Source of the DNA: a bacterium | GTDB lineage: Bacteria; Vulcanimicrobiota; Vulcanimicrobiia; Vulcanimicrobiales; Vulcanimicrobiaceae | Length of the DNA stretch: 64,000 nucleotides | Direction: 5' to 3' | Assembly (NCBI GenBank): GCA_021778415.1 | Contig: JAJYCL010000007.1 | Span: 19,818-83,817, forward strand | In this document: positions 37,619-47,196 of the stretch, one piece after another | How positions within the stretch are numbered: position 1 is the first letter of the stretch | Layout: every line of letters begins with the position of its first letter | The notes under the pieces: generated by a model | The model's database searches: none | What the model was told of the DNA's origin: nothing | Seen by the model: only the letters and a program-made list of their open reading frames with translations | Position numbers and translations under genes: made by a program

Positions 37619-39042
37619 TTACGAATCTTCTTTCCAAGAGCTTGACGGGTAAGGGCTTCGCTGATCGAACGTATTCGAGCAAATCGATTTGCTACGAGTC
37701 GCTGCTTCAAACGCAAGCGAGCTATGGCAATCTCCGCCGGGGTAATGGCAGCAAACGCACTGCCCGAATGCGTCGTCACTTTGCCGGCTATTTGTTGATA
37801 TGATTGCTGCGGTTGCAATGTAAGCGATTCGGTATAGGTCGTTGTTTGCATCGGCGTGGCCTGGTAGAGAATCGCACCGAAATACGTATCCTTATTATAA
37901 TCGTAATAGGCACTCACCGTGCTCGAAAGTTGAACGCATACGGGACCGTAGCCGTCAACTACATACGATTTCGTTGTCGTGGCAGTTGTCATTCCAAGTA
38001 CCGTATCCGTACTTGTCACGGTTTGCTGGATCTCCGTCGCCGTCGTACCCAGCGACGCTGGTAGATTGCATGATGCAGGAACGGCCGTAGTACCGAGATT
38101 TTTGTCGCTTTCACCATAGAGAGAAAGCGGACTCGTGTACCAAATCGGTAACGTCGCATACGGGGATGGCGTCGGAGGCGATGGCGATCCGAAGTAAACC
38201 GGATAATTTTGTGATGTTATGTAGAGGAACTGAGCGTTCGTCGATTGGGCGGTTGGTGGGCTTACCGCATAATTTTGGTATACCACTTCATTCGGCTGGT
38301 AGCCGGCACGACCGTTTTCATAATAAATGATCTGAAACACGCCACTACCATCGGGATTTTCGGTCACCGACGATGCTATCGATGGATAATTCGTCGTCGT
38401 CCCATAGACTTGTACCGAATCGACATAGGTACCATTGCTTGCAATCGTACGCGTTGCACTTTTCCCATCGATAAATGTTTGACTCAACTGCCCTGCCGGA
38501 TTATTTGTCCAAGACGCCCCTGTGGTTTCCGGGATTTGATCGACAACTTGCGGTGCCGTAAACATCATAGTGCTACGATTTCCGCTGCCGTCCGTAGAGG
38601 CATATCCGATCAATGAAAACGCCGAACCTGACTTAAAATAGTAATCAGTCGTTTCGCCGACAGTTTGCGCTGGATACGCGTCGGTTTCAACCGAATGAAA
38701 ATCTTGCACTTGCCCGCCGCCGTTAGGATTTGCCGTAGCAAAAACCGTTACCGCCTGCGAGACCTTTGCAGTGCTACTTGTTGCCGGTAACGGGCTACCA
38801 ACGGGATATGTGTACGTATCGTTTTGCACCATGCTGCCGGTAAAAGCAAACATGTCGCCGGCCGCCGATGGATGCGGAGGACCGCTCGGTGCTGGAGTTG
38901 GAGTCGGCGTTGCAACAGGGTTCGGCGTAACACTCGGAGCGCTGGGCATTATACTCGACGCAGTACTCGCTCCGCCGCCTCCACACGCTGCGAGTACTTC
39001 AAGTATTGCAAACGAAGCAAAGATGGCAATATGTCTTTTCAT
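37615..39042 (-). CDS. Lipoprotein, unknown function
   Basis: A 475-residue lipoprotein. The ATG at 39042 is chosen because it has GGAG just upstream and begins a clean lipoprotein signal (MKRHIAIFA ... VLAAC then GGGG). The longer frame lies inside the preceding gene. A Pro/Thr-rich linker (about residues 40-60) leads to a large beta-rich domain with many aromatic and Thr residues and no motif I recognise. The last 50 residues are basic and helical (RLRLKQRLVANRFARIR), unlike the rest. It sits immediately before the S53 peptidase (ATGA overlap), so it may be its partner, substrate or inhibitor (inference). Confidence 0.7.
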   Translation of the reverse strand: MKRHIAIFASFAILEVLAACGGGGASTASSIMPSAPSVTPNPVATPTPTPAPSGPPHPSAAGDMFAFTGSMVQNDTYTYPVGSPLPATSSTAKVSQAVTVFATANPNGGGQVQDFHSVETDAYPAQTVGETTDYYFKSGSAFSLIGYASTDGSGNRSTMMFTAPQVVDQIPETTGASWTNNPAGQLSQTFIDGKSATRTIASNGTYVDSVQVYGTTTNYPSIASSVTENPDGSGVFQIIYYENGRAGYQPNEVVYQNYAVSPPTAQSTNAQFLYITSQNYPVYFGSPSPPTPSPYATLPIWYTSPLSLYGESDKNLGTTAVPASCNLPASLGTTATEIQQTVTSTDTVLGMTTATTTKSYVVDGYGPVCVQLSSTVSAYYDYNKDTYFGAILYQATPMQTTTYTESLTLQPQQSYQQIAGKVTTHSGSAFAAITPAEIAIARLRLKQRLVANRFARIRSISEALTRQALGKKIRK

Positions 39043-39068
39043 GATTCTCCGTAAAAGTGACTCTAACA

Positions 39069-40952
39069 TTAGAGTTGTATCTGCCGCACGCCGGTAATAT
39101 CGCCGGTATATAACGACCCGGTCGAGTGAACGTATACAAGCCCGTAGCAATTGACCGCGTAGCAAATGTATGCGTTACTGCCTATACCGTCAGTCATCGG
39201 TTGGATATACAGTTGCGCGCCCGGCGGCGGTGAACCGGCGATGGTAACGACTGCACCAGTCGTTGGGTCCACCTGCCGAACGGCATGATACTGACTATCC
39301 GTCACATACAGCATTCCATTATCGGCATCAAAAGCGATGCCGTCAGTATAAGCTGAAAATTTTGCCGTTCCCTTGATCCCATCGACGTAGCCACATCCTC
39401 GACTGGTAACGGCACCACCTGAGATCGTTGTTACGACGCCCGAAGGCGTGACCCGTCGAACACCGCAATGATCGATAAAATACATATTCCCATCCGCAGA
39501 ATCGTACGTCATCGACGGTGCGACGCCCATTTTTGCGTTGCTACCCGTTCCATCAGTAAAACCGCACGACGGGTTTGGCGGAACAGAACCGGCAATTGTC
39601 GTCACCACTCCAGTTGCGGAAACCTGACGAATCGCACAATTATCTGCAACGTAGAGTTTATCTGCGGCGGTATCGTACGTTATCGCTGAAAGATATCCAA
39701 ATCGCGCGGCCGATCCGGTACCATCGGTGAATCCCGTGCAAATTGCCGCCGGCGGTGGCGCCCCAGCAATCGTCGTGACGAGCCCTGTTGAGGTGAGTTG
39801 CCGAACCGAACAATTCTCTCTATCGGATACATACATATTTGCATCCGCAGAATCAAACGTCAACTGGACTCCGCCCTCGCTGAACTCGGCGGCAGTGCCG
39901 GTCCCATCGAGATACGATGACGCTCCATAAACACAATTTGTCGCATTACCGGCAGCGGTGGTCACTCCGCTTGTACCGGATAGATTTGACCGTAAAATTA
40001 GGCAGTTGCTATTTTCGGTGTAGGTATAAATATTTCCATCAATAGGATCGTAGGTTAATCCTATAAAATATGCCCAAAGCGAATTGTTCGAGAAAACTGT
40101 CGTTACTTTCGCTACGGCAGCCAACGTATAAGCAAGCGTAACAGGGCTTGTGTTACTTCCGCTTTGAGGTGTTGCTGTTATCGTAAGAGTTGTATAGCCT
40201 GCGTTCGGTGCCTGGATGGAAAATTGATTTTCGTTTCCGCCAGTAACCGGAGTAACGGTTACTCCGGGGCTACCGTTCGTATCTGCTGTCGTAAATGAAA
40301 ACGTGGGGGCTCCGGGGCCAACGATGTAATTTCCGTCGGCATCAAGGGCAGTTATTGCGACCACTTGAGGAGTTCCAAAGACAAATTGCATGCCGGGTTG
40401 ATTCAGCAGTGAGTTTGTCACGATACTCGTTGTTGAGCCGGGAAGTGGAACGACTTGAATTCCTACTGGAACGCCTGAAAGAACGATTGGGATCGCCGGA
40501 TTCTGCCCAGCGACAAATGTCACCGTCGTTGCATTTGCAGAAAGCGTATTTCCATTGGCGTTTGGTTTATCATACGTGATGAATTGCACGGTATGCGAGC
40601 CGACAGTAGCGGAGACAGTGATCGTACAATTAATTGGAGCCGATGCTCCGGCGTTAGAACAATTTGGCGCAGAAGCGGAGACGTTTTGCACGACCGGTGC
40701 ATTGGTATCGACTTGAACGGATAACGACTGCGTCGACGGCGAAACGAACGTCGGTTTGCGAGTGGAAGCGTTTGTAGCTACCGCAGAAGGAATCGTTAAA
40801 ATAATGTGCACGCTGCTCATCGGGCCAACGTTTTTCCCATTGCCAGGATTCGGAGATGCTATATTTGTGACCAATGGGGTCGTGGCCGCCCCTCCTCCAC
40901 AGCCCGCTACTAGGAGAGCCAAGCTCAAAGTTACAGCAAGGAAGTTGCGCAT
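39069..40952 (-). CDS. NHL-repeat beta-propeller lipoprotein
   Basis: A 627-residue lipoprotein (lipobox LVAGC, then GGG). An N-terminal module (about 30-270) carries the motifs FVSPSTQSLSVQVD, SGVPVGIQVVPLPG and DADGNYIVGPGAP. The C-terminal half (about 280-625) has NHL/SMP-30-like propeller blades of the type GLVTTIAGAPPP ... DGTGSAARFGYLSAITYD ... LYVADNCAIRQV, repeated about six times. NHL propellers are binding scaffolds. It is a tandem paralogue of the next gene upstream, and they share a base at 40952 (stop/start overlap). Confidence 0.85.
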   Translation of the reverse strand: MRNFLAVTLSLALLVAGCGGGAATTPLVTNIASPNPGNGKNVGPMSSVHIILTIPSAVATNASTRKPTFVSPSTQSLSVQVDTNAPVVQNVSASAPNCSNAGASAPINCTITVSATVGSHTVQFITYDKPNANGNTLSANATTVTFVAGQNPAIPIVLSGVPVGIQVVPLPGSTTSIVTNSLLNQPGMQFVFGTPQVVAITALDADGNYIVGPGAPTFSFTTADTNGSPGVTVTPVTGGNENQFSIQAPNAGYTTLTITATPQSGSNTSPVTLAYTLAAVAKVTTVFSNNSLWAYFIGLTYDPIDGNIYTYTENSNCLILRSNLSGTSGVTTAAGNATNCVYGASSYLDGTGTAAEFSEGGVQLTFDSADANMYVSDRENCSVRQLTSTGLVTTIAGAPPPAAICTGFTDGTGSAARFGYLSAITYDTAADKLYVADNCAIRQVSATGVVTTIAGSVPPNPSCGFTDGTGSNAKMGVAPSMTYDSADGNMYFIDHCGVRRVTPSGVVTTISGGAVTSRGCGYVDGIKGTAKFSAYTDGIAFDADNGMLYVTDSQYHAVRQVDPTTGAVVTIAGSPPPGAQLYIQPMTDGIGSNAYICYAVNCYGLVYVHSTGSLYTGDITGVRQIQL

Positions 40953-42829
40953 TATAATTGCACCTGTCTAATTGAATCATTATCGAGGATATAGAGAAAG
41001 CCGTTGTTCGGATCAAAAGTGAGACTTAATGGAGCATCTAGATATGACGGATTTCCCACCACGAGAGCTGGAACATTACTGCCGCTAACGAGCGTCGTCA
41101 CGACGCCGGCAGGGGTTACTTGTCGAAGAGCTTGCGCCGGATACGTCGTGACATAGAGATTTCCGTCGTTAGAATCATACGTAATTCCGTACGGCATATT
41201 GAACTGTGCAGCGCTCCCGGTTCCATCCGTGCTTAGGCACGCGGCGGTTCCTCCGGCTGGCAATGAACCAGCCAAGGTCGTAACGACGCCGGCTGGCGTA
41301 ACCTTGCGAATTGCGCAGCTTCCCGTATCGGCTACGTAGAGATTGTGATCGAAACTATCGTACGTAATTCCCCATGGGCCATTAAAATGCGCTGCGCCTC
41401 CCGTCCCATCGGAAACGGTTCCATTGCACCCATTATTTCCCGCAATGGTCGTTACTGCGCCAAGAGGCGTGATCTGCCTTACCGAACAGCCGAAAACGTC
41501 TACGCCATACAAGTTTCCGTTATTTGAATCATACGTAATGTCCATCGGACCATTAAACTGGGCTGCATTGCCTTGGCCGTCGTTTGTGCCACAAGCTCCT
41601 TGAGCACCGGCCAAGGTCGTCACGACAGCGCCGACACCGCTGATCTGACGAATTTTACAATTTCCATAATCGGCGACGTAGAAGGACGAGGTCGCCGGAT
41701 CGTAGACGATGCCTTCCGGAGTATAAAAACCCGGCGGACCCGATGTTGTTGCCCCGGTACCGTCCAGTCCGTTGCATTTGTTCGTAACAGGTGGGAGACC
41801 ACCGGCATAGCTGGTGATTGTACCTGACAGCGTCACTTGGCGAACCGTACAAACCAGCGAGTCGGTAATATAAAGATTCCCGTCGGCTGAGTCGTATGTG
41901 ATTCCCTTAGCATTTGGGGCAATTCTTTCTGTTCCGACAACTCCATCAACAAACATCGACCCACCACTAGTCATCGGATCCACAAATGTCACGATAACTT
42001 CAGAGGTAAGGGAAACTGTCGAACTGATCGACGTTCCGGCAAGCGCTGATGTTGGAGTCGCCGTGATCGCAAGAGAACCTGTGCCGGAACTCGTCGCATT
42101 TAGAAGGTAGTGATTGGGATTTCCATCGGACGCTGCACTCGCTGTCATGTTTGCAGCCGCCGTTGCTCCGGTGACGCTAACTGACAAAGTCGGGGCACCT
42201 GGGCCGACGATATAATTTCCGTCGCTGTCGATTGCTGCGACCGATATCGAGCGTGGTGAACCAAAAAGAAACTGCAACCCGCTCGAAGAATTTCCGGATA
42301 TTCCCGTAGCGCTGGGAAGCGGCGCAACTTGCACGGCCTTGGGTACCCCGGCTAGCGTCACGTTCACAGGATTGACCTGGTCCCAATACAGGGTCTGCAC
42401 GACGCTGTTTACGGAAAGTTTGTTGCCGGCCGATCCGACTTGATCATACGTCGTAAACGTAAAGGTATGACTCCCGGGAACGGCCCCGATATTCACGATG
42501 CAAGTCAGCGCAGATAGGGCACCGGGAACGGTGCAATTCGGTGAGCCCGGCGTTAAATTTTGTGAAACGGGTGCTGCAGAATCGATCTGCACCGATATTG
42601 ATTGCGTCGACGGCGAAACGAAAGCCGGCGTCCTTGAACCTGCAGCCGGACTCAACGATTTCGTCGGAATGGAAATGACCAACCGTGCGATCGTTTTCCC
42701 ATCGCTTGGTGTTCCGGCGGTTGGGATGGCGGAGGCAGATGCCCCTCCGCCACCACCGCAGCCGGCCGCGAAAACGCCGAGCATGAAGCATGCGGCGGAC
42801 GCAGCAGTTACGCGAATGATGCGAATCAT
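40952..42829 (-). CDS. NHL-repeat beta-propeller lipoprotein (paralogue)
   Basis: A 625-residue lipoprotein (lipobox FAAGC, then GGGGG). Module order is the same as in its neighbour: an N-terminal beta module with FVSPSTQSISVQID, LAGVPKAVQVAPLPS and DSDGNYIVGPGAP, then about six NHL blades such as GVVTTLAGSLPAG and NLYVADTGSCAIRKV. Identity is highest at these landmarks and lower elsewhere, indicating an old tandem duplication. It shares single-base overlaps with genes on both sides, so the array is one transcript. Confidence 0.85.
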   Translation of the reverse strand: MIRIIRVTAASAACFMLGVFAAGCGGGGGASASAIPTAGTPSDGKTIARLVISIPTKSLSPAAGSRTPAFVSPSTQSISVQIDSAAPVSQNLTPGSPNCTVPGALSALTCIVNIGAVPGSHTFTFTTYDQVGSAGNKLSVNSVVQTLYWDQVNPVNVTLAGVPKAVQVAPLPSATGISGNSSSGLQFLFGSPRSISVAAIDSDGNYIVGPGAPTLSVSVTGATAAANMTASAASDGNPNHYLLNATSSGTGSLAITATPTSALAGTSISSTVSLTSEVIVTFVDPMTSGGSMFVDGVVGTERIAPNAKGITYDSADGNLYITDSLVCTVRQVTLSGTITSYAGGLPPVTNKCNGLDGTGATTSGPPGFYTPEGIVYDPATSSFYVADYGNCKIRQISGVGAVVTTLAGAQGACGTNDGQGNAAQFNGPMDITYDSNNGNLYGVDVFGCSVRQITPLGAVTTIAGNNGCNGTVSDGTGGAAHFNGPWGITYDSFDHNLYVADTGSCAIRKVTPAGVVTTLAGSLPAGGTAACLSTDGTGSAAQFNMPYGITYDSNDGNLYVTTYPAQALRQVTPAGVVTTLVSGSNVPALVVGNPSYLDAPLSLTFDPNNGFLYILDNDSIRQVQL

Positions 42830-44076
42830 CAGTTAATCACTCCTTGTGACAGGGTTACACCGATCGAGACCGCTGCCGTATTCCCAATTCCATCGGTGAT
42901 GGTTATCGTGCACGTCCCGGCATTGACCGGCGTTACGGTGAAAATGGCATTCGGACCGCCGGCAGAAGTTGGCGACAACGTCGCGATCGTTCCGGAGCTT
43001 GGGTGACACGTGTCGGTCTCCGTATAGGTGCCACTAAATCCGTTTTCACCAACCGTAAATGTTTGCGCATACGCTGCCCCCGTATTAAAGAAGTTAAGCG
43101 AATACGGCGAGATAACGATCGCGCTGTTTGGCGTGGCTGTTGGAATCGGCGTAGCCGTTGGAACCGGCGATGCACTCGCTGTTGGAATTGGCGTCGGTGT
43201 CGGTGTCGGCGTTGGCGTCGGAGCTACTGTCGGTGACGGCGTAGGCGTTGGCATTGGGGTCGCTGTTGGAATTGGTGTCGCAGTCGCCGTTGCTACGGGT
43301 GTTGGAGATGGCGATGGCCCGCCCGTTATTCCAAATGCAATCGTTACGGGCAAAACATTGGGAGCAGTTGCCGTGATCGTCATGCCGGTTGATGCTTGGC
43401 CGGTATAGAGCAATGCGACCGTTTCGCCAGGCTGCGTCACGTCGGTCGGCGTGAGAGTTGCGACACCGGCTGCTCCTGAGAGCGAAAGCGAAATAGGCGC
43501 CGCATAAGCTCCCGGCCCGACGATCGTATTTCCATCGGCGTCGATTTCGGCGACGGTGATATTCGACGATGAGGCCGCACCGTATGGGAGCGAATTTGGA
43601 CTTGCCGCAAGCGTCACTTTCTTCGCGACGCCAATAAATGTAACGTTTACGGAATTTGCCGTACCGATAAGAATTGTCTGCCATACGGATCCTGCTGCTA
43701 GAAGATTTCCCGATCCGTTAGCCCCGTCGAAGAGTTGAATGGTAAACGAATCGTACCCGGTTGGCGCTTCGATGCTGATGGAACATACGTTTGCGGAGCA
43801 ATTGGCGGATCGCGTTGCAGTCGGCGTATTCGGCGATGCAACGCTAATCGTCAGCGATTGCGTCGATGGCGAAATGTAATTCGGCGATCCGATTTTTTGC
43901 GGGGATGTCCCATTACGCGGAACCACGACGCTAAAATTAACGGTGGAATTCGATTGCGGCGCGATCGTCGACGTACCCACTGGCGGGGCTACAGATCCTC
44001 CACCGCCCGATGCCGCAGAGCACGCGGCAATGGCAACAGCGATGCCAAGAGCGACAAAAATGCGATATTGATACAT
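42829..44076 (-). CDS. Lipoprotein with P/T-repeat linker and C-terminal beta domain
   Basis: A 415-residue lipoprotein (lipobox AIAAC). The N-terminal 250 residues are related to the same module of the two NHL lipoproteins ([39 protein letters not shown]). The propeller is replaced by a Pro/Thr/Ala low-complexity linker (about 255-325) and a C-terminal Ig-like or BACON-like domain of about 95 residues ([12 protein letters not shown] ... [20 protein letters not shown]). The linker should span the cell-wall space. The C-terminal domain resembles that of the next gene upstream. Confidence 0.75.
   Translation of the reverse strand: MYQYRIFVALGIAVAIAACSAASGGGGSVAPPVGTSTIAPQSNSTVNFSVVVPRNGTSPQKIGSPNYISPSTQSLTISVASPNTPTATRSANCSANVCSISIEAPTGYDSFTIQLFDGANGSGNLLAAGSVWQTILIGTANSVNVTFIGVAKKVTLAASPNSLPYGAASSSNITVAEIDADGNTIVGPGAYAAPISLSLSGAAGVATLTPTDVTQPGETVALLYTGQASTGMTITATAPNVLPVTIAFGITGGPSPSPTPVATATATPIPTATPMPTPTPSPTVAPTPTPTPTPTPIPTASASPVPTATPIPTATPNSAIVISPYSLNFFNTGAAYAQTFTVGENGFSGTYTETDTCHPSSGTIATLSPTSAGGPNAIFTVTPVNAGTCTITITDGIGNTAAVSIGVTLSQGVIN
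43130..43315. repeat. Low-complexity tract encoding the Pro/Thr linker
   Basis: The plus strand reads as imperfect 6- and 12-base repeats of the GGCGTT/GGTGTC kind. They encode a run of Pro-Thr-Pro-Ile/Thr/Ala on the minus strand inside the lipoprotein gene. Such a tract can change length by slippage in multiples of six bases without breaking the frame. Confidence 0.7.
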
Positions 44077-44945
44077 TACTGCCCCCCTCCAACGGTCGTC
44101 GTGACAACAATTGGCAGCGCGGCACTATTCCCGGCACTATCGCTAAAGGTGGCGGCGCACGTACCCGCACCGATAGGAATTACCACAAATTGATTTCCGA
44201 GCGGCGTAATCGTAGCCACTGTTGCGCACGTCGTCGCGATTGCAAAGGTTCCGGAATAGCCGAGTTCGCTTAAACCGACGACTTTCGCGTCGCTAGGCGC
44301 GACACCAAGAAATGAAAGCGAGCTTGGACTCGCTACCACTCTGCCGGATGCGCCCGTGAGTTGATACAACTCGAAAACATACGTCTGGTTCGCGACGAGC
44401 GTCATTGGAGTCATCGTGGCCGGAAATATGACATCTCCATTTCCGATCACACCGACGGTACCGGTGCTTTGCCAGGCTCCAGGCGAGGGCGTCGGATTCC
44501 AAAGCGATGCATAAAACGGTCCCTTGGTCGGATCCAAGCCGGTAAGCGCTAGCTCCAAGCCAGGCAATCCAGTAAGGGTTATCGTCTCATTTGATGTCAC
44601 AGCAACAAAGATGAGCGATGTAGACGGCGTGCTTGCTAGCGGTTTGCCAACTGCTAGCAGCGGTGTTATGCCGCCAGGGGCAACCGACGTCGCGATAACC
44701 GTGACCGAAGCTCCGCTCCCTGCGTTCGCGGCACTTGGAACGAGAACGTTACCGCTGAGGGCTCCGGACGAAAACGGAATAGAGGCCGGAAACGACGCTA
44801 CGGCCACGGGAGACGGCGAGATGACCGAAGGTGTTGGATTGACCGTAATTGCTACTGATGGAACACTCGCCGAGCTCCCGCTGCAACCTGTCGTAGCGGT
44901 AAGAATAGCCAGAACCATCGTAGCCGGACGTGCGCAAACTTTCAT
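44076..44945 (-). CDS. Lipoprotein with C-terminal Ig-like domain
   Basis: About 289 residues. The ATG at 44945 gives a lipoprotein signal ([21 protein letters not shown]). The ribosome binding site is weak, so another start nearby (44918) is possible. The first half is a beta-rich domain of unknown type ([13 protein letters not shown] ... [13 protein letters not shown]). The last 90 residues ([12 protein letters not shown] ... [13 protein letters not shown] ... [19 protein letters not shown]) match the C-terminal module of the next lipoprotein. It is the first gene of the seven-gene operon that runs down to 33858. Confidence 0.7.
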   Translation of the reverse strand: MKVCARPATMVLAILTATTGCSGSSASVPSVAITVNPTPSVISPSPVAVASFPASIPFSSGALSGNVLVPSAANAGSGASVTVIATSVAPGGITPLLAVGKPLASTPSTSLIFVAVTSNETITLTGLPGLELALTGLDPTKGPFYASLWNPTPSPGAWQSTGTVGVIGNGDVIFPATMTPMTLVANQTYVFELYQLTGASGRVVASPSSLSFLGVAPSDAKVVGLSELGYSGTFAIATTCATVATITPLGNQFVVIPIGAGTCAATFSDSAGNSAALPIVVTTTVGGGQ

Positions 44946-45321
44946 GTTGCCGGCAAGCGTACCGGGTTGCCGTCCGACTACCGTCCGATTCTCGAACACG
45001 TGCGACTTTAGGCGCATCAAGCAATAACAACAAACGGCCAAGCACCGCGTCCCGGTGGTAGATCCTCATGCGTAATTCAGCACGCGGCGTTCTTCTACGT
45101 GAGCAAGAGTCAAAAGCTAAAAACGCAAAAACTATACGTCACCCCGGTTGCCAAAAACGGCCCGTAGATGGGGTAATCCCATCCGATGCCATAATCGGAC
45201 ATCGCAAAAATTATTGTTTTTTCAGAACAAAATCGAGTAGGCCTCGACGACACCCGCGTCGCAGGTGGAGTCATGGCTCAAATTAGCCATGTTTACACAC
45301 TCCAACAAAGGCAGGTCTATT
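44946..45321. other. Divergent intergenic region
   Basis: About 375 bases separate the first gene of the lipoprotein operon (minus strand) from the small peptide gene (plus strand). It holds no convincing ORF. The palindrome at 45272-45291 is the clearest element. A/T-rich stretches near 45205-45240 may be part of a promoter, but I could not assign a convincing -35/-10 pair in either direction. Confidence 0.5.
45272..45291. promoter_or_regulatory. Palindrome, candidate operator
   Basis: CATGGCT-caaatt-AGCCATG: perfect 7-base arms around a 6-base A/T-rich spacer, 30 bases before the small peptide ATG. The geometry suits a dimeric DNA-binding protein. No protein is known to bind it. Confidence 0.4.
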
Positions 45322-45498
45322 ATGGCGTTTCTTCACACCCTCATCATGCTTCTCGTCTCGTTCCATATGCCCATTAGCGGCTTCGGCTCAGGTTACGTGG
45401 CGCACTCCGCCGCGACGACGACACCAGCGGGTATCATCGTTAAACATCCGATCAAGCACGTTAAGCCGATGGACACGGCTGGCGGCGATCCGGGCTAA
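45322..45498 (+). CDS. Small secreted or membrane-anchored peptide, 58 residues
   Basis: The ATG at 45322 is preceded by AGGCAGG with good spacing. The N-terminal 20 residues (MAFLHTLIMLLVSFHMPISG) form a signal or anchor sequence. The remaining 35 or so residues contain a short basic/His segment (IIVKHPIKHVKP) and end MDTAGGDPG. A strong stem-loop follows the stop. An in-frame start at 45265 would add 19 residues and spoil the signal. No family is recognised. It lies beside a TPR-LuxR regulator, so a signalling-peptide role can be imagined but not shown. Confidence 0.55.
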   Translation: MAFLHTLIMLLVSFHMPISGFGSGYVAHSAATTTPAGIIVKHPIKHVKPMDTAGGDPG

Positions 45499-45515
45499 AC
45501 TTCGCTTCGACTCTT

Positions 45516-45550
45516 CGATGCCTCGGGCCCGACTCTGGCCTGAGGCATCG
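45516..45550. terminator. Strong stem-loop between convergent genes
   Basis: CGATGCCTC (45516-45524) pairs with GAGGCATCG (45542-45550). The stem extends inward through a G-T pair and GGCC/GGCC to a 7-base loop, about 14 bp in all. It sits between the small peptide gene and the convergent LuxR-type gene and could end both transcripts, though no long T run follows. Confidence 0.55.
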
Positions 45551-45575
45551 ACCCCTTGATCACCGAAGGTCTACA

Positions 45576-47117
45576 CTACATAAGCCTACGGCGCGACGCT
45601 TCTGCCACTAAAGCGGATCGCGTTTTAACATTGAACTCTTTTAGAATCGCTTTGATATGATTGCGTATGGTAAATTTGCTCCTACGATATTTTTCCACTA
45701 TCGCATCAGTTGAAAGACCAGCACAGATATCATGAAAAATTGCCTCTTGTGCAGGCGTTAATCCAGTGGTTTTCGCCATGGATTCTTTTTTTCGAAGATC
45801 CTCCATTAGCCAACTCGATGAATAATCGGCGAGTTTATTGCGCGCAAATTCAAGCATCTCTGCATCGCGTGTGACTTCGTAGATACTGAGCGCGCACCGA
45901 GCTGCACGCCAATCGTACCCACTTTTATCAAATATCTTTAAACTTTTTCGCAAGAGCGATAACCCTTGCCTCCGGTTTCCTAATGCAGCATGCACGACCC
46001 CTGCTGAATACTCGGCAATTGCAGCCAATCGAGCGCCATACGAAAGGCTCAATAGAGGATTCTGCAACGGAGCAAGTCGTTGATATATGGCCATATAGTA
46101 TGCCGCTTCTGCGGCATCCGTTGGTGCTAGCAACTCTGCCAATAAAAGGATTGCAATGCGCTCTTCTCCCCGAACTGAGTCCCAATCAATATCCTTAAGC
46201 AGTTCTTGGGCATCGCTCAATTCCTGTCGAGACCAGCGAGTCTCACCAATGCACTTCGCCAAATATGCACGATCAAGGAGGACGATAATCGTCCAGAGCG
46301 GACCTGGAGCAATTTTCGCAGCAAATTTTAGGTACCGAAAAGCGTTAAAGTAATCACCGGCAAGAGCACATGACCATGAGTATGCTTTTGCTGATTGAAA
46401 ATGATTTTCTTGAAAATAAGTCGGCCAGGGCTGATCGACACTATTTTCAACTGCGCGTCGGGCCTCGGGAATCGGAATCTCACGAGTAAGCGCTGCCAAC
46501 GTGTGGGTCGTCCAACATCGAAGCTCAATATCCGGTTTTTTACTCTGCGAAATGGCATCGAGGACCTTCACTAGCAGTTGCGCTTCTTCTCGATGGCGAC
46601 CCTGGGCACGAAGAGCCGCCGAGAGCAATTGCCAAGAACGAATGCGAACGCTTTCGTCGTCACTGCCGGCCAAATCGGCCGCAATGTCCGCTGCACGCTC
46701 CGGCTTGCCTTGAAGGACCCAATCCCGAGCGCGCCAGTAGCTGATTTCCGCATGCAAGGGGGCCTTCGCGGAGATGAGTTTCTCGGCAGCGTCGAAACGC
46801 GAACTCGCCGCATCGTGCTGGTGGATACGCGAATAGGCGACGCCGAGCAACATCTCTCGCTCGGCCCGAATTGGGCGCTGCCGCATCGGTTCCGTCATTC
46901 GCAACAAAAAGGCAATGGCCGTCTCGGGAGCGTGTTTGAGATACAATCTCGCGCGAAGTAATTTCGCCTCGACAGGCGGATCACCCGAAGATTTTCGGTC
47001 AAAAACGCGAGCAGCATGATCAAATTCCGCCAGGTCATAATACCGGCGCATTTCGACCCACTGAGACTCTTGCGGCTCAGATGGCGTCCGAGGTTTGGTC
47101 ACACGCGGCTTACTCAT
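45576..47117 (-). CDS. TPR-containing LuxR-type transcriptional regulator
   Basis: A 513-residue protein. The C-terminal 65 residues form a LuxR/NarL-type helix-turn-helix (GLTPAQEAIFHDICAGLSTD, then KFTIRNHIKAILKEFNVKTR). The long N-terminal part consists of TPR-like helical pairs and has no ATPase P-loop, so it is a reduced relative of the MalT/LAL group. The probable input is a peptide or protein bound by the TPR solenoid (inference). It begins 80 bases after the last gene of the large minus-strand operon and may be its distal gene or an independent regulator of it. Confidence 0.8.
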   Translation of the reverse strand: MSKPRVTKPRTPSEPQESQWVEMRRYYDLAEFDHAARVFDRKSSGDPPVEAKLLRARLYLKHAPETAIAFLLRMTEPMRQRPIRAEREMLLGVAYSRIHQHDAASSRFDAAEKLISAKAPLHAEISYWRARDWVLQGKPERAADIAADLAGSDDESVRIRSWQLLSAALRAQGRHREEAQLLVKVLDAISQSKKPDIELRCWTTHTLAALTREIPIPEARRAVENSVDQPWPTYFQENHFQSAKAYSWSCALAGDYFNAFRYLKFAAKIAPGPLWTIIVLLDRAYLAKCIGETRWSRQELSDAQELLKDIDWDSVRGEERIAILLLAELLAPTDAAEAAYYMAIYQRLAPLQNPLLSLSYGARLAAIAEYSAGVVHAALGNRRQGLSLLRKSLKIFDKSGYDWRAARCALSIYEVTRDAEMLEFARNKLADYSSSWLMEDLRKKESMAKTTGLTPAQEAIFHDICAGLSTDAIVEKYRRSKFTIRNHIKAILKEFNVKTRSALVAEASRRRLM

Positions 47118-47196
47118 AGCGTCCCGCCCAGCCTAGCACATTTCCGTCTTCTCTAGCTCGGCTAGGCTACCTTTTCCCCGGCGATAAACGAAAGCC

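Noticed and set aside
43130..43315. Possible CRISPR or minisatellite
   Set aside because: The repeat is a short, imperfect, in-frame Pro/Thr-coding tract inside a gene with a proper signal peptide.
45180..45205. Short inverted repeat CCGAT/ATCGG as a promoter or operator element
   Set aside because: Five-base arms are expected by chance at this density, and no promoter boxes fit around it.
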